Source: Candidatus Aenigmatarchaeota archaeon (GTDB taxonomy: Archaea; Aenigmatarchaeota; Aenigmatarchaeia; CG10238-14). Taken from it: DNA of 31,178 bases. The stretch lies in contig JAFCCM010000031.1 of NCBI GenBank assembly GCA_017610225.1, positions 1 through 31,178 on the forward strand, read 5' to 3'. The translations under genes and the position numbers were made by a program. This document shows, one piece after another, positions 19,977-28,307 of the stretch. Each line of letters starts with the position of its first letter. Within the stretch, counting starts at the first letter, position 1. A model generated the notes under the pieces. The model was not told the DNA's origin, ran no database searches, and was given only the letters and a program-made list of their open reading frames with translations.

Positions 19977-21148
19977 TATATTATTCCTCCTATAGTAGTC
20001 ATAAAAGCTCTATTTATTTTGCCAATCAATTTATAATACTTACACAAATCTTTTTGACATTTAAAATCATAAAACTTATCGACCAATGTATCTTTATTGC
20101 TATTTATATATTTTGCGTAATTACATCTTAAACATGTTGTAGCTATACACCGTTCACATTCATCATCATATATATGATCTGATAAAAGTTCTCTAATTTT
20201 TCGAATATTATATAACAAGTATTTGTTATTAATGCTAGAATAATTAAATGGGAATTGATTTCCACCATATATTGCCCCATGACATAAATATACTTCTCCA
20301 TCTACATCAATTGCACACATAGTTGTACCACTACCACAGATACGTTTTGAATTTTTGGAAAACCATGTCAATAAAGCATGATCTTTTCCATTATATATAT
20401 GATATTCCTTCTTTGCTATTTCTAAAAGACTTGTTTCTAAGTCTTTCAAATAAATATCTTCAAAGTTACTGTTGTAATAATCTATGGTTGGAGCATATCC
20501 TATCATGTCTCCAAAACGTTTCCGTAGATTATATATATCATCCCATGCTTCAGACATAAATTTAAAGTCTTTTGGCATTATTGTAGATTTAATCCTAAAG
20601 TTAAAACCATTGTCAAACAGAGTTTTCATCCCAGCTATTGCAATCATTGAAGTGGGGTTATCTGCTTTATCAATTCGTCTTAAATTATGTATTGGGTTTC
20701 CATCATATGAAATTTGAATATTGGTTTTTTCTTTGTCAATTTCACAGATTATTGGTATTAGGTTATCTATATTTGAACCATTTGTATATATCATAAAACT
20801 TATTCGATCATCATTTTTAAATTCATCTATGATGTATTTCATAAGATTACAATTAAGTGTGGGTTCACCTCCCCAAAAAACAATATTTATGGTTTCAAAT
20901 ATAGATTTAAACCATGTATCATCAAACATTGAATAAATTACTTTTATAATTTTAGAAGGGTCATCATTAAGGCTATTTGTTTTCAGCCTTTTCTTTTCAT
21001 GACCTTCAAAACAATACTCGCATTTGAAATTGCAATGCTCAGTTAAATTAATTTCAACTGAAAATTGTTTAGATGTATTTCCTTTTTCTGTAACCTCTTT
21101 TAATTCATTAAGCTTTTGGGTCAATGCCTCTTTGTAGCTGTCTGCCAT
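19976..21148 (-). CDS. Radical SAM/SPASM protein 1, 390 aa
   Basis: CNFKCEYC at about 32-39 is the CX3CX2C motif that binds the SAM-cleaving 4Fe-4S cluster. FWGGEPTLN at about 89-97 is the GGE motif for SAM. The C-terminal half has SPASM-type cysteines (CGSG...C...C, CxxCIATTCLRC). Such enzymes install thioethers or other crosslinks in peptides, or mature sulfatases. The gene ends exactly where the Cys-repeat gene starts, which makes that protein the leading candidate substrate (inference). GAGG upstream. Confidence 0.85.
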   Translation of the reverse strand: MADSYKEALTQKLNELKEVTEKGNTSKQFSVEINLTEHCNFKCEYCFEGHEKKRLKTNSLNDDPSKIIKVIYSMFDDTWFKSIFETINIVFWGGEPTLNCNLMKYIIDEFKNDDRISFMIYTNGSNIDNLIPIICEIDKEKTNIQISYDGNPIHNLRRIDKADNPTSMIAIAGMKTLFDNGFNFRIKSTIMPKDFKFMSEAWDDIYNLRKRFGDMIGYAPTIDYYNSNFEDIYLKDLETSLLEIAKKEYHIYNGKDHALLTWFSKNSKRICGSGTTMCAIDVDGEVYLCHGAIYGGNQFPFNYSSINNKYLLYNIRKIRELLSDHIYDDECERCIATTCLRCNYAKYINSNKDTLVDKFYDFKCQKDLCKYYKLIGKINRAFMTTIGGII

Positions 21149-21314
21149 ATTCTTTAACCTCTTCGATTAATTCATCATCAATTTTGATTTGTTCTACGTA
21201 TTCAGAAGCTTTATCAATTACCATCAAACCAAACTCTCTATCATGCCTAGTTAAATGCTTAGAAGCTTCTATCAATAAAGATGCAGCACAATATAGATCA
21301 AAATTCTTATCCAT
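21108..21314 (-). CDS. Small helical protein, 68 aa
   Basis: MDKNFDLYCAASLLIEASKHLTRHD... predicted all-helical. It overlaps the radical SAM gene by 41 nt, with GGAGAGG before its start. A small helical protein beside a radical SAM maturase could be an accessory or peptide-recognition protein. It does not show a RRE (PqqD-like) pattern that I can recognise. Confidence 0.6.
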   Translation of the reverse strand: MDKNFDLYCAASLLIEASKHLTRHDREFGLMVIDKASEYVEQIKIDDELIEEVKEYGRQLQRGIDPKA

Positions 21315-21333
21315 TTATTCACCTCTCCTTCAC

Positions 21334-21642
21334 TTATGCGTAAGTTGCCGTCCCCGTTATGTTGATATCATAGCTCCCTGTTAACCTCGCTGATGGTACT
21401 GTTCCTGACAGTAAATTATCTGCATTAAGCGGAACATTGTTAGCAGCAAGATCAGTTGCTAACTGTGTTAAGTTATTTGCAGTATAGATCACAACCCAAG
21501 TTGTTGAATCAGCATAGCTAAGCGACTCGTCTATTTCATTGTAATGCAGTCTCGCTTCTTCGGCTTGACCGTGGGCAGATGGAACTCCATATCCTTTAGG
21601 CATGAAGAATTTTCCTTTCATATCCACTTTATAAAATCTCAT
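21334..21642 (-). CDS. Tail-fibre-like protein, 102 aa
   Basis: ATG at 21642 follows GGAGG. The C-terminus DNLLSGTVPSARLTGSYDINITGTATYA is the repeat typical of phage tail-fibre shafts (xxLxGTVPxARLxGSYxxITGxAxxA). It stops right after one unit, so it is a very short or truncated fibre. The N-terminal part resembles a virion attachment or baseplate insert. It supports the tailed-phage assignment. Confidence 0.72.
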   Translation of the reverse strand: MRFYKVDMKGKFFMPKGYGVPSAHGQAEEARLHYNEIDESLSYADSTTWVVIYTANNLTQLATDLAANNVPLNADNLLSGTVPSARLTGSYDINITGTATYA

Positions 21643-22147
21643 GATTACTTCCTCCATTGTAAGTAACAAAAGTAACTTTATCTAATATTTGTTGGTGTTT
21701 CATTTTAAGTATTATTTTCAATTCTTCAAAAACTTTATATTCGGCATTAAGTTTATCCAATATGGAGTCTGAAATAGCTCCGTCAGCAGCTTTCTCTAGT
21801 CTAGCTTTACAATCTTCTAATGTAGTATTCATTACTATACCTTTAAGTGTATAGTTAAATTCTCTTGCAATAGTTTTCCATAAAAATAAAGATTCAATTG
21901 TTAGATTTGCTTCATCAATAATGATAGGGATTCCTTTAATCATATGACTCCTTGCAATTAAATCCATTGAGGCATATACAATATCGGGATTTGACATTTT
22001 CGTTGTTTTAAATGCTTCTCTAATATGATCGAACGAAATTATTTGATGAGGTCCATTTATAAGTTCGCTATCTACATATTGAGTTTTCCCCGAAAAATCT
22101 ACACCTATCATAACAATAATATCTCGGGGCATTTTACCCTTGGCCAT
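21629..22147 (-). CDS. P-loop kinase 2, 172 aa
   Basis: Walker A GVDFSGKTQ at about 15-23, strand IPIIIDEANLT with a Walker-B-like acidic residue, and DHIREAF, as in AAA_33/polynucleotide-kinase-like proteins. Different from the kinase at 1020-1601 (little sequence in common beyond motifs). Its position among fibre and modification genes makes a protein or small-molecule phosphorylation role conceivable, but RNA/DNA 5' repair is the usual job of the family. Confidence 0.72.
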   Translation of the reverse strand: MAKGKMPRDIIVMIGVDFSGKTQYVDSELINGPHQIISFDHIREAFKTTKMSNPDIVYASMDLIARSHMIKGIPIIIDEANLTIESLFLWKTIAREFNYTLKGIVMNTTLEDCKARLEKAADGAISDSILDKLNAEYKVFEELKIILKMKHQQILDKVTFVTYNGGSNHEIL

Positions 22148-22167
22148 AACAAAGTCCTTTCATAGTT

Positions 22168-22650
22168 TTATTCTTCAATAATATCACAATTTAATAATAC
22201 TTCAATAATACTTGGTTCTATATTTTCTGGAAGATCAGTGAATTTAATTTTATAACTATCAAGCTCTACGTCATCCTCCAGTATTTTGTTAAATGCTTCC
22301 ATCTGAATTTCTCGTTCAGCAATTGCATCCTTAAATTTATTTCTTAGGGTTTCCATTTCTTCTGCAAACTTCCCTGCATTTTCTTTTATAACATATTGGT
22401 TACCTTCAATCATTGGTTTGTCCGTACCGGGAATTTTATCTGCCATTGATTGTGCTATTTGAACTCTTTCTCTCTCAAATTCTACAAATGGGTCAGATGC
22501 TTTTCTTGCTTCATTTAGAGCATCAACCTCTCCCTTTATTGCAATTTTATTCTTTGCAATAAAATAACTAAAGATTACATTCTTTTTCTGCCCCTGTAGT
22601 GTTTCAATAACTTGCCATAAATTCAATATATTGCTTTTTGATGTTTTCAT
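22168..22650 (-). CDS. Phage helical protein, DUF1617-like, 160 aa
   Basis: The pattern 'FSYFIAKNKIAIKGEVDALNEARKA...FERERVQIA', then a long helix and 'DLPENI' resembles DUF1617-type proteins of phage tail regions. Mostly charged helix. AAAGGAAG upstream. Its position within tail-type genes agrees with a minor virion or assembly role. Moderate confidence in the family. Confidence 0.6.
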   Translation of the reverse strand: MKTSKSNILNLWQVIETLQGQKKNVIFSYFIAKNKIAIKGEVDALNEARKASDPFVEFERERVQIAQSMADKIPGTDKPMIEGNQYVIKENAGKFAEEMETLRNKFKDAIAEREIQMEAFNKILEDDVELDSYKIKFTDLPENIEPSIIEVLLNCDIIEE

Positions 22651-22704
22651 AAAATAATATCTTCCTTTATTCTCTATTATTTATTTGTTCTAAAAATAGT
22701 TCTA

Positions 22705-24183
22705 TTATAAAGATTTCTTTACTAACCATATAGTTTTTTCAAGGACTTCTTTCTCTAAAACTTTAGTTTTTTCATCCTTTTCTATATCTTTTGATTCAAT
22801 TATATCTAAAGATAAATTAAGAAATCTTGACAACATTCTTTTTTCTTCGTTTATTTCTTGTGCTTTTCTATGCTGTGGTTTGGGATCACCAGCATATGTT
22901 GTCATATAGCATAGACATTGAGTCTCTGTACTTTTATCCATATGTATTATCTCTTGTTGTGTGCCTTCTGAATAACACATATTATAACACACACATGAAT
23001 TATCTTGTTGGTCTTTTTTTACGTTATGTCTTTTTTCCCCACCCCAATTAGTTTTTAGGAGTGTAATATTATTTTCTTTAGCAAGCAGAGCAAGTTTCAA
23101 TCCAGCTTCATGCTGATATTTTGCAAACATACACAACCTTTCATCATGACCAAAAATACTACCAGTTAAATCATAGTTAACTGCATAGCATCCGCCTTTA
23201 CATGTCGATCTTCTAAATAACTCACACTCTTCACACTCATTATTTTCACGTTGAAAAAAGGTTATAAAGGAATTTCTCCATTCTGTATTAATGAATCCTT
23301 CATCAAATATTGATGCTATTGCTACCCCTCTATTTTTTCTGTCTTCTGTAGTCTGATTATGTTTATTAAATCTATGACATGGAAAACAATACCCATCAAT
23401 TGTCCAACTACAATAATGATTACCTGCTCCACATGGATTTTGAACAGGTTGTACCTGTCCATTAATTCTTGCTTCATCATTAAGGTGTTTAATGATAATT
23501 GGATTTCCTTCAAGATGGCGTTTAATTTGGTAATTTACTATTAAATCCAGCTGTTCTTCTAACAATTCCCAATCCTTTTGTGTAAAAGTTCCCTCATAAA
23601 CTGGAGAATATGCAAAATCATCAATACCAATATCCTCAACTAAATATTGTACATTTTCAAAAAACCAAGGTATTGTATCTACTGATATAGATGCCCTAAC
23701 TCTTTGCTGTGGAAATATCTTTTTTGCTTCTCTTAAATTTTTATCAACTAAATGCCATGACCCTTTTCCATCAATCGTTTTACGATGAAGATCATGTGCA
23801 GGTTGAACTCCATCAATTGAAATCAGCATAGCACTTTTATGTTCAATTAACCACTCTAGTCTATCTGGAGTATATAGAAGGCCATTTGTAGTTCCTCCAA
23901 ATTCAACATCAAAATTCTCTTGTCTTGATTTTTCTTCTGTATAATAGACTAATTTCTGTAAAAGTTTATATTTGATAAGAGGTTCTCCACCCCACCATGA
24001 TATAGTCCTTTTTGATCCTTTGTCTCCAAGGGCAATGAACTTATCAATAATTTTAATACCCATTTCTTCACTTAAATCTTTTGTAACCATATTGTTATTC
24101 TGATGCCATGTAAAGCAATAATCACATGCTAAATTACATCTTTCAGTCAAATCAATAGTACAATTATTCAACCCACTTGCCAT
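22705..24183 (-). CDS. Radical SAM/SPASM protein 2 with Cys tail, 492 aa
   Basis: ATG at 24183 follows AAGGAG. CNLACDYC (about 16-23), WWGGEPL, and a SPASM domain (CGAGNHYC..DGYCFPC..ECEEC...CKGGC) as in anaerobic sulfatase-maturase-like enzymes. After about residue 390 there is an unusual tail containing SCVCYNMCYSEG and CLCYMTTY, similar in style (CxCxxxCY) to the repeats of the Cys-repeat proteins, then a helical end. The tail could be an intramolecular substrate or cluster ligand. Confidence 0.85.
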   Translation of the reverse strand: MASGLNNCTIDLTERCNLACDYCFTWHQNNNMVTKDLSEEMGIKIIDKFIALGDKGSKRTISWWGGEPLIKYKLLQKLVYYTEEKSRQENFDVEFGGTTNGLLYTPDRLEWLIEHKSAMLISIDGVQPAHDLHRKTIDGKGSWHLVDKNLREAKKIFPQQRVRASISVDTIPWFFENVQYLVEDIGIDDFAYSPVYEGTFTQKDWELLEEQLDLIVNYQIKRHLEGNPIIIKHLNDEARINGQVQPVQNPCGAGNHYCSWTIDGYCFPCHRFNKHNQTTEDRKNRGVAIASIFDEGFINTEWRNSFITFFQRENNECEECELFRRSTCKGGCYAVNYDLTGSIFGHDERLCMFAKYQHEAGLKLALLAKENNITLLKTNWGGEKRHNVKKDQQDNSCVCYNMCYSEGTQQEIIHMDKSTETQCLCYMTTYAGDPKPQHRKAQEINEEKRMLSRFLNLSLDIIESKDIEKDEKTKVLEKEVLEKTIWLVKKSL

Positions 24184-24197
24184 ATTATTCTCCTTTT

Positions 24198-24317
24198 TCA
24201 AAATAGATTTATTGTTGCATTTGAAGTGAATGAGATACGTATTTTCGTGTCCTCTCCAAACGATTCATTCTGACTTCCGGAGTATTTCCTTATATACCCA
24301 CTAGAAGTTTTTGTTAT
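24198..24317 (-). pseudogene. Coding-like relic or AUA-started micro-gene, 39 codons
   Basis: The gap before the radical SAM 2 gene reads as protein: ITKTSSGYIRKYSGSQNESF and on to SNATINLF, stop at 24198. AAAGG directly follows the previous stop at 24329, spaced for a start near 24317, but the in-frame codon there is ATA; no ATG, GTG or TTG fits. It is either a non-canonical start or the C-terminal fragment of a lost fibre gene. Confidence 0.35.
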
Positions 24318-24328
24318 ATGAAAATCCT

Positions 24329-24814
24329 TTATATTCTGTATTTTATAAAACAATATCCATCTATTGGAACTCCATCTTTCATGGCTACATTTTCAACAAC
24401 ATTATCTTCAAAAGTAGTGAATCCAGCTATTAGTAATGCCTGCCCTATAAATGGAATATTTGGTTGTATAGATATAATTTTATTCTTATCATCATATTCA
24501 TCAAATATTTGATTAATTGCTTCTTTTATTACAACTGCTGATTTTATATAACTTGGAAAATATAAATTTAATGGAGCTGCATAAGTAAATATAATAGTAT
24601 CATCATTAGGAGGCGAAGCTACTTCTACATTATATATCATCAGCAATTTACTTTGATCATCAGATAGTATTTGTTTAGTATTGTTATTAAAAACTTGACA
24701 AAATGCTTCAAATGTATTTAATTCATCAACAATCAGATATTGGCCAAAGCTAGTACTAATAGCTTCATCAAATAATTTTTGTTTACTTTTTTCACTGCAT
24801 GGCTGAATTATCAT
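24329..24814 (-). CDS. Possible GNAT-like acyltransferase, 161 aa
   Basis: The C-terminal part (QPNIPFIGQALLIAGFTTFEDNV...MKDGVPIDGYCFIKYRI) has the strand-helix-'GF'-strand rhythm of GNAT N-acetyltransferases, ending in a Tyr/Phe strand. The acetyl-CoA loop (Q/RxxGxG/A) is not clear, so the family is tentative. It sits with methyl- and glycosyltransferase genes, which favours a modification role. AAGGAG upstream. Confidence 0.45.
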   Translation of the reverse strand: MIIQPCSEKSKQKLFDEAISTSFGQYLIVDELNTFEAFCQVFNNNTKQILSDDQSKLLMIYNVEVASPPNDDTIIFTYAAPLNLYFPSYIKSAVVIKEAINQIFDEYDDKNKIISIQPNIPFIGQALLIAGFTTFEDNVVENVAMKDGVPIDGYCFIKYRI

Positions 24815-24815
24815 T

Positions 24816-25421
24816 TTATTTTCTCCTTAACTTATCAACAATAATCATTCGGCCAGAATTTCCTTTAATGGAACAATCAGGATAAATGCTCCGAATAAAT
24901 TCTTTCATTTTAACTCTTGAATACCAATTATCATATATAACAGATGACTCCCAATTATATTTGATTATTCTGTCTGTGCCTGACTTCTTTTTATTAGTCA
25001 TGAGAGGTTCAATTATAAATACATATCTTGATGATACTCTCAACCCTTCTTTTAACATTGCTCTATATGAGGGTTGATGTCTTAGTACATCATAAAAAAC
25101 TACAGCTCCGAATGTTTTAGTTCCGAAAGATAATGATTCTCCATTATCAAGACTTACATCAACACCTGGAAATTTATCTTCAAACATATCTATAAACGTC
25201 TGTGATATATCTACGCCCTTATACCTCTTTCGATATTTCTTTGGAAGATTCTTATATAAAGCTCCAGATCCACTACCAACATCTAAAATAGAAGTTGGTT
25301 TTTTACTTGAAATAATATGAGCATATTTCTTTCGTTCATTCTCATAATGTTTGATTCCCCAAAGAGCCTCTAACATATTACACACGTTAGAATCATTCCA
25401 ATAATTATTATATCTACTCAT
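24816..25421 (-). CDS. Class I SAM-dependent methyltransferase, 201 aa
   Basis: ATG at 25421 follows AAGGAG. Motif I SILDVGSGSGALY at about 40-52 binds SAM, YKGVDIS gives the acidic motif II, and VVFYDVLRHQPSYRAMLKEGLRV is motif IV and after. The fold resembles Methyltransf_11/25-type enzymes. A sugar, small molecule or protein substrate is possible; position beside a GT2 and nucleotidyltransferase suggests glycan or fibre decoration. Confidence 0.82.
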   Translation of the reverse strand: MSRYNNYWNDSNVCNMLEALWGIKHYENERKKYAHIISSKKPTSILDVGSGSGALYKNLPKKYRKRYKGVDISQTFIDMFEDKFPGVDVSLDNGESLSFGTKTFGAVVFYDVLRHQPSYRAMLKEGLRVSSRYVFIIEPLMTNKKKSGTDRIIKYNWESSVIYDNWYSRVKMKEFIRSIYPDCSIKGNSGRMIIVDKLRRK

Positions 25422-25431
25422 TTTAATCTCC

Positions 25432-26508
25432 TTATGTACATTTGAACCAGGCGTTATGTTCCTTCCCAGCAATGCAGGTTGAACAACATATATCAATGGT
25501 ACCATCCATTTTATTTTTTCTTAACTGCCTTATTTCTGGACCATTCCATATATCTTCAATATTTTCTGAATGTAAGTTACCCAGATAATGATTTTGCATA
25601 TTTGGACAGCAGCTAACAAAACCCTCATTTGATACTGTTGCCATATTCCATGGATCATAGCACATACTATCCTGTATTGTTTGCCATAGAGATGTTTCTT
25701 CTATACTTTCATATACTAACTTGCCACATATCGGGATGCCTAATTTCTTTGCCAAAATATCAGCTTCAATTATTAATTCCTTTACTCTGTCTGGATCATA
25801 CTTGCATATATTTTCTTTTTGAAATTCCTCTGCATAATCTCTCAACCATACTTCGTAAGGTTTGATTATAGAAAAGTAATCAATGTTATCATTCGATGCT
25901 GATTTGATTAGGTCAAGAAGTTCATCTATATTTCTTTTGAATAATACAATAACAAATCCCATAACGCAATAGTCGAAATGGGGGTATGTTTCTCTTATCT
26001 TATTAATTTTATCAATATTCTTCCTTACTAAATCATAATTGCCATTCTTTCTTATATTTTCGTAAGTTTCTTTTGTTGCTCCATCCATTGAAATAGATAA
26101 TGTTATTCTTTTATCTAATATAAATTTTATACGTTCCTCTGACATAGGTATATTCAAATTGGTACAAGCAGTTATAGATGCTGCTGGAGCATATTCTCTT
26201 AATAGTCCTAGAAACTTTTCAGGATCCTTATGAAGGAATGTCTCGCCTAATCCACTTACAGATATTGATTTAGCATCATGCAAATAATCTTTTAATTCAT
26301 GTATTAGTTCAAATGGCATATCCCCTGCAAAGTTATACCCTCCCCTCTCTAGTATTGTTCTTGGACAAAAAACACATTTAAGATTGCATGTAGTTGTAGC
26401 AGCAATTGCCCATTGAGTAGGTGGTTTTGCAATGTACGAGCCGGTACGATTAATACAATCATCTAATATTTCTTGATAAAATGGATTTTGCCCTTTTCTT
26501 ATAATCAT
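25432..26508 (-). CDS. Radical SAM/SPASM protein 3, 358 aa
   Basis: ATG at 26508 after AAGGGAG. CNLKCVFC (about 37-44) followed by P-R-T; VSGLGETFLHKDPE is the SAM-binding GxGE-type motif; the SPASM region is CYDPWNMATVSNEGFVSCCPN...GNL...IW...CCSTC. The 'GNLHSENIEDIWNG' block is usual in SPASM proteins found beside glycosyltransferases. ATGA overlap with the GT2 gene implies joint expression. Substrate unknown; perhaps different from those of radical SAM 1 and 2. Confidence 0.85.
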   Translation of the reverse strand: MIIRKGQNPFYQEILDDCINRTGSYIAKPPTQWAIAATTTCNLKCVFCPRTILERGGYNFAGDMPFELIHELKDYLHDAKSISVSGLGETFLHKDPEKFLGLLREYAPAASITACTNLNIPMSEERIKFILDKRITLSISMDGATKETYENIRKNGNYDLVRKNIDKINKIRETYPHFDYCVMGFVIVLFKRNIDELLDLIKSASNDNIDYFSIIKPYEVWLRDYAEEFQKENICKYDPDRVKELIIEADILAKKLGIPICGKLVYESIEETSLWQTIQDSMCYDPWNMATVSNEGFVSCCPNMQNHYLGNLHSENIEDIWNGPEIRQLRKNKMDGTIDICCSTCIAGKEHNAWFKCT

Positions 26509-27320
26509 TTTATACTCTCCCTTAAATATTTCAATTTGTGTCGCAAATACCATTTTACTTCTGTCAAAATATGATTGATTGGGAATGACATTGATTCCTT
26601 CCATTCAAAATGTCTATTATAACATTGCTCATAAAATGCCATAGCATCTAATATCTGCCATGTGTTACTATTATCATCATATGATTTCATATCATTAAAA
26701 GTATGCTGCATTTCATGACATATATATTCTTCATCAACAGATAATAATTTATAACCAGCTCCATGCAATCTACACAGAAATTCAAAATCACCAAACCAAC
26801 AAAAATATCTTTCATCGAATAGTCCTGCTATTCTAACTGCAATAGGATTAACTAAAGCACAGGATAATAACCATTTATCTGTTTTCTGTTTTTCTGTTTT
26901 ACCCTCTGGTGTTAGTAGTATTGATTCTTGTTTGAATCCAACAATCCCAATTTGGTTATTCCATGTGTGTGGATCCTGCCCTTTTGGAACTTTGAAGTTA
27001 TACATTTTATCATACATAGATGTTAACCATCTTCCATCTTTTATTTCAACATCATCATTCAATATTACAAAATGATCTGATGATGGTAGTGTTAATATTG
27101 CTTTGTTGTATGCTTTAAAAAATCCTAAGTTTTCTTCTAAAGAAATAATCTCTTCTATATCATCTCTCTCATATACAAATTTATAATCATCTTTATTAAC
27201 TCCATTCAATACAACTTTGATTGATATATTTTCATTGGTAGTTAATTTTAAAGAATCAAGTGCACGTTTTAATCCTTCTGGATAAGTGTACGATAATAAC
27301 AATACCCAAGTATTCCTCAT
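26505..27320 (-). CDS. GT2-family glycosyltransferase, 271 aa
   Basis: LLLSYTYPEGLKRALDSL at the N-terminus, SLEENLGFFKAYNKAI, and VILNDDVEI (the DxD-type metal and nucleotide-sugar site) are hallmarks of GT-A fold GT2 enzymes. FDERYFCWFGDFEFLCRL contains the usual acidic acceptor-side ED/DFEF motif. Soluble, with no membrane segment. Expected to move a sugar from a nucleotide donor to a protein or glycan; the Ser/Thr-rich fibre made nearby is a plausible acceptor (inference). Confidence 0.85.
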   Translation of the reverse strand: MRNTWVLLLSYTYPEGLKRALDSLKLTTNENISIKVVLNGVNKDDYKFVYERDDIEEIISLEENLGFFKAYNKAILTLPSSDHFVILNDDVEIKDGRWLTSMYDKMYNFKVPKGQDPHTWNNQIGIVGFKQESILLTPEGKTEKQKTDKWLLSCALVNPIAVRIAGLFDERYFCWFGDFEFLCRLHGAGYKLLSVDEEYICHEMQHTFNDMKSYDDNSNTWQILDAMAFYEQCYNRHFEWKESMSFPINHILTEVKWYLRHKLKYLRESIK

Positions 27321-27333
27321 TAATATTTCTCCT

Positions 27334-28035
27334 TTATTTCATATCTAAATATGATATATAATCATCATATGTTACAATATGTTCCCAATTTCCTGATACT
27401 TCTACTCCATACACAGGAAATCGTTTATAAACATAGTCAATTAGATATCCAGGAGCATCATGTTTGTAATTATTAATACATTCGTTTATCATGTGAAGGT
27501 ATTCTTTAGCAATAATATATATTCCTAATTCTATATACTCTGCGTTCTTATATGTTGTATGCTCTGCAAACGTATCAATTACATTATCATCTCTTATTGT
27601 CAATCCACCAGAAAGTAAAGTTTGTGGAATTGATAATTTATTTTGGATTTTTTTTATAGGAATGGTAATTGTTTTGGTTGAATTGAATTGTGTTAAAATC
27701 TCATCTAAGGAAAAATCAAATAAGATATCACCAACAATAATCATTATATCATCATTAATATTTTCTTTTTCAATTAAATGTTGAATATTATCTAAACATC
27801 CACAATCTTGAGTATTATGTAATAGTCCATTACATAAAATAGATATATTATCTCTATTAGCGTATTTTTCTTGAAATAAATGATCAGATAATGCATTTGT
27901 TATTAGGTATATATCAAAATCAATTTTGTTTAATAGTTTGTCTAATATAACAGTTCCATTATCAATATTGAGTAATGACTTTGGGACTCCACTAAATCTA
28001 GTTCCAAACCCAGCACATGGAATTATTGCCTTCAT
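27334..28035 (-). CDS. Sugar-1-phosphate nucleotidyltransferase, 233 aa
   Basis: MKAIIPCAGFGTRFSGVPKSLLNI is the NTP_transferase signature (usual G-x-G-T-R-x6-K replaced by GFGTRFSGVPK). MIIVGDILFDFS supplies the Asp that binds the metal. The length and the end resemble short GlmU/LicC-like nucleotidyltransferases, which activate a sugar or choline phosphate with CTP or UTP. It probably provides the donor for the adjacent GT2. AGGTGAG before the start. Confidence 0.82.
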   Translation of the reverse strand: MKAIIPCAGFGTRFSGVPKSLLNIDNGTVILDKLLNKIDFDIYLITNALSDHLFQEKYANRDNISILCNGLLHNTQDCGCLDNIQHLIEKENINDDIMIIVGDILFDFSLDEILTQFNSTKTITIPIKKIQNKLSIPQTLLSGGLTIRDDNVIDTFAEHTTYKNAEYIELGIYIIAKEYLHMINECINNYKHDAPGYLIDYVYKRFPVYGVEVSGNWEHIVTYDDYISYLDMK

Positions 28036-28058
28036 ATATTCTCACCTTTCTATTTTTA

Positions 28059-28253
28059 TTATGATACATATGAATAACATGAGTAATCACAAGTACATCC
28101 TTGATATTCATAACATTCAGCATCACAAGTATCACAACCATAACCATCATCTGTATAACATGAATTGTCACAAGTATTACAGGGGCCATAACCATAACAT
28201 GAATCATCACAAGTGCATGTTCTCAAGAATGATGGAAATGGACTTATAGTCAT
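28059..28253 (-). CDS. Cys/Tyr-repeat mini-protein, 64 aa
   Basis: After a 12-residue N-terminus (MTISPFPSFLRT) it is built entirely of the repeat of the 385-aa protein: CTCDDSCYGY, CNTCDNSCYTDDG, CDTCDAECYEYQG, CTCDYSCYSY. It has 12 Cys and 8 Tyr in 52 residues and lacks the fibre flanks. AAAGGAGC site. It could be a free peptide matured by the radical SAM enzymes, a tip or clamp for the long repeat protein, or a recombination-derived fragment. It lies directly upstream of the glycosylation genes. Confidence 0.78.
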   Translation of the reverse strand: MTISPFPSFLRTCTCDDSCYGYGPCNTCDNSCYTDDGYGCDTCDAECYEYQGCTCDYSCYSYVS

Positions 28254-28307
28254 GGCAATTCAGCTCCTTTCGATTTATATTATGTTCTACATATTTAAAT
28301 GTATGTC

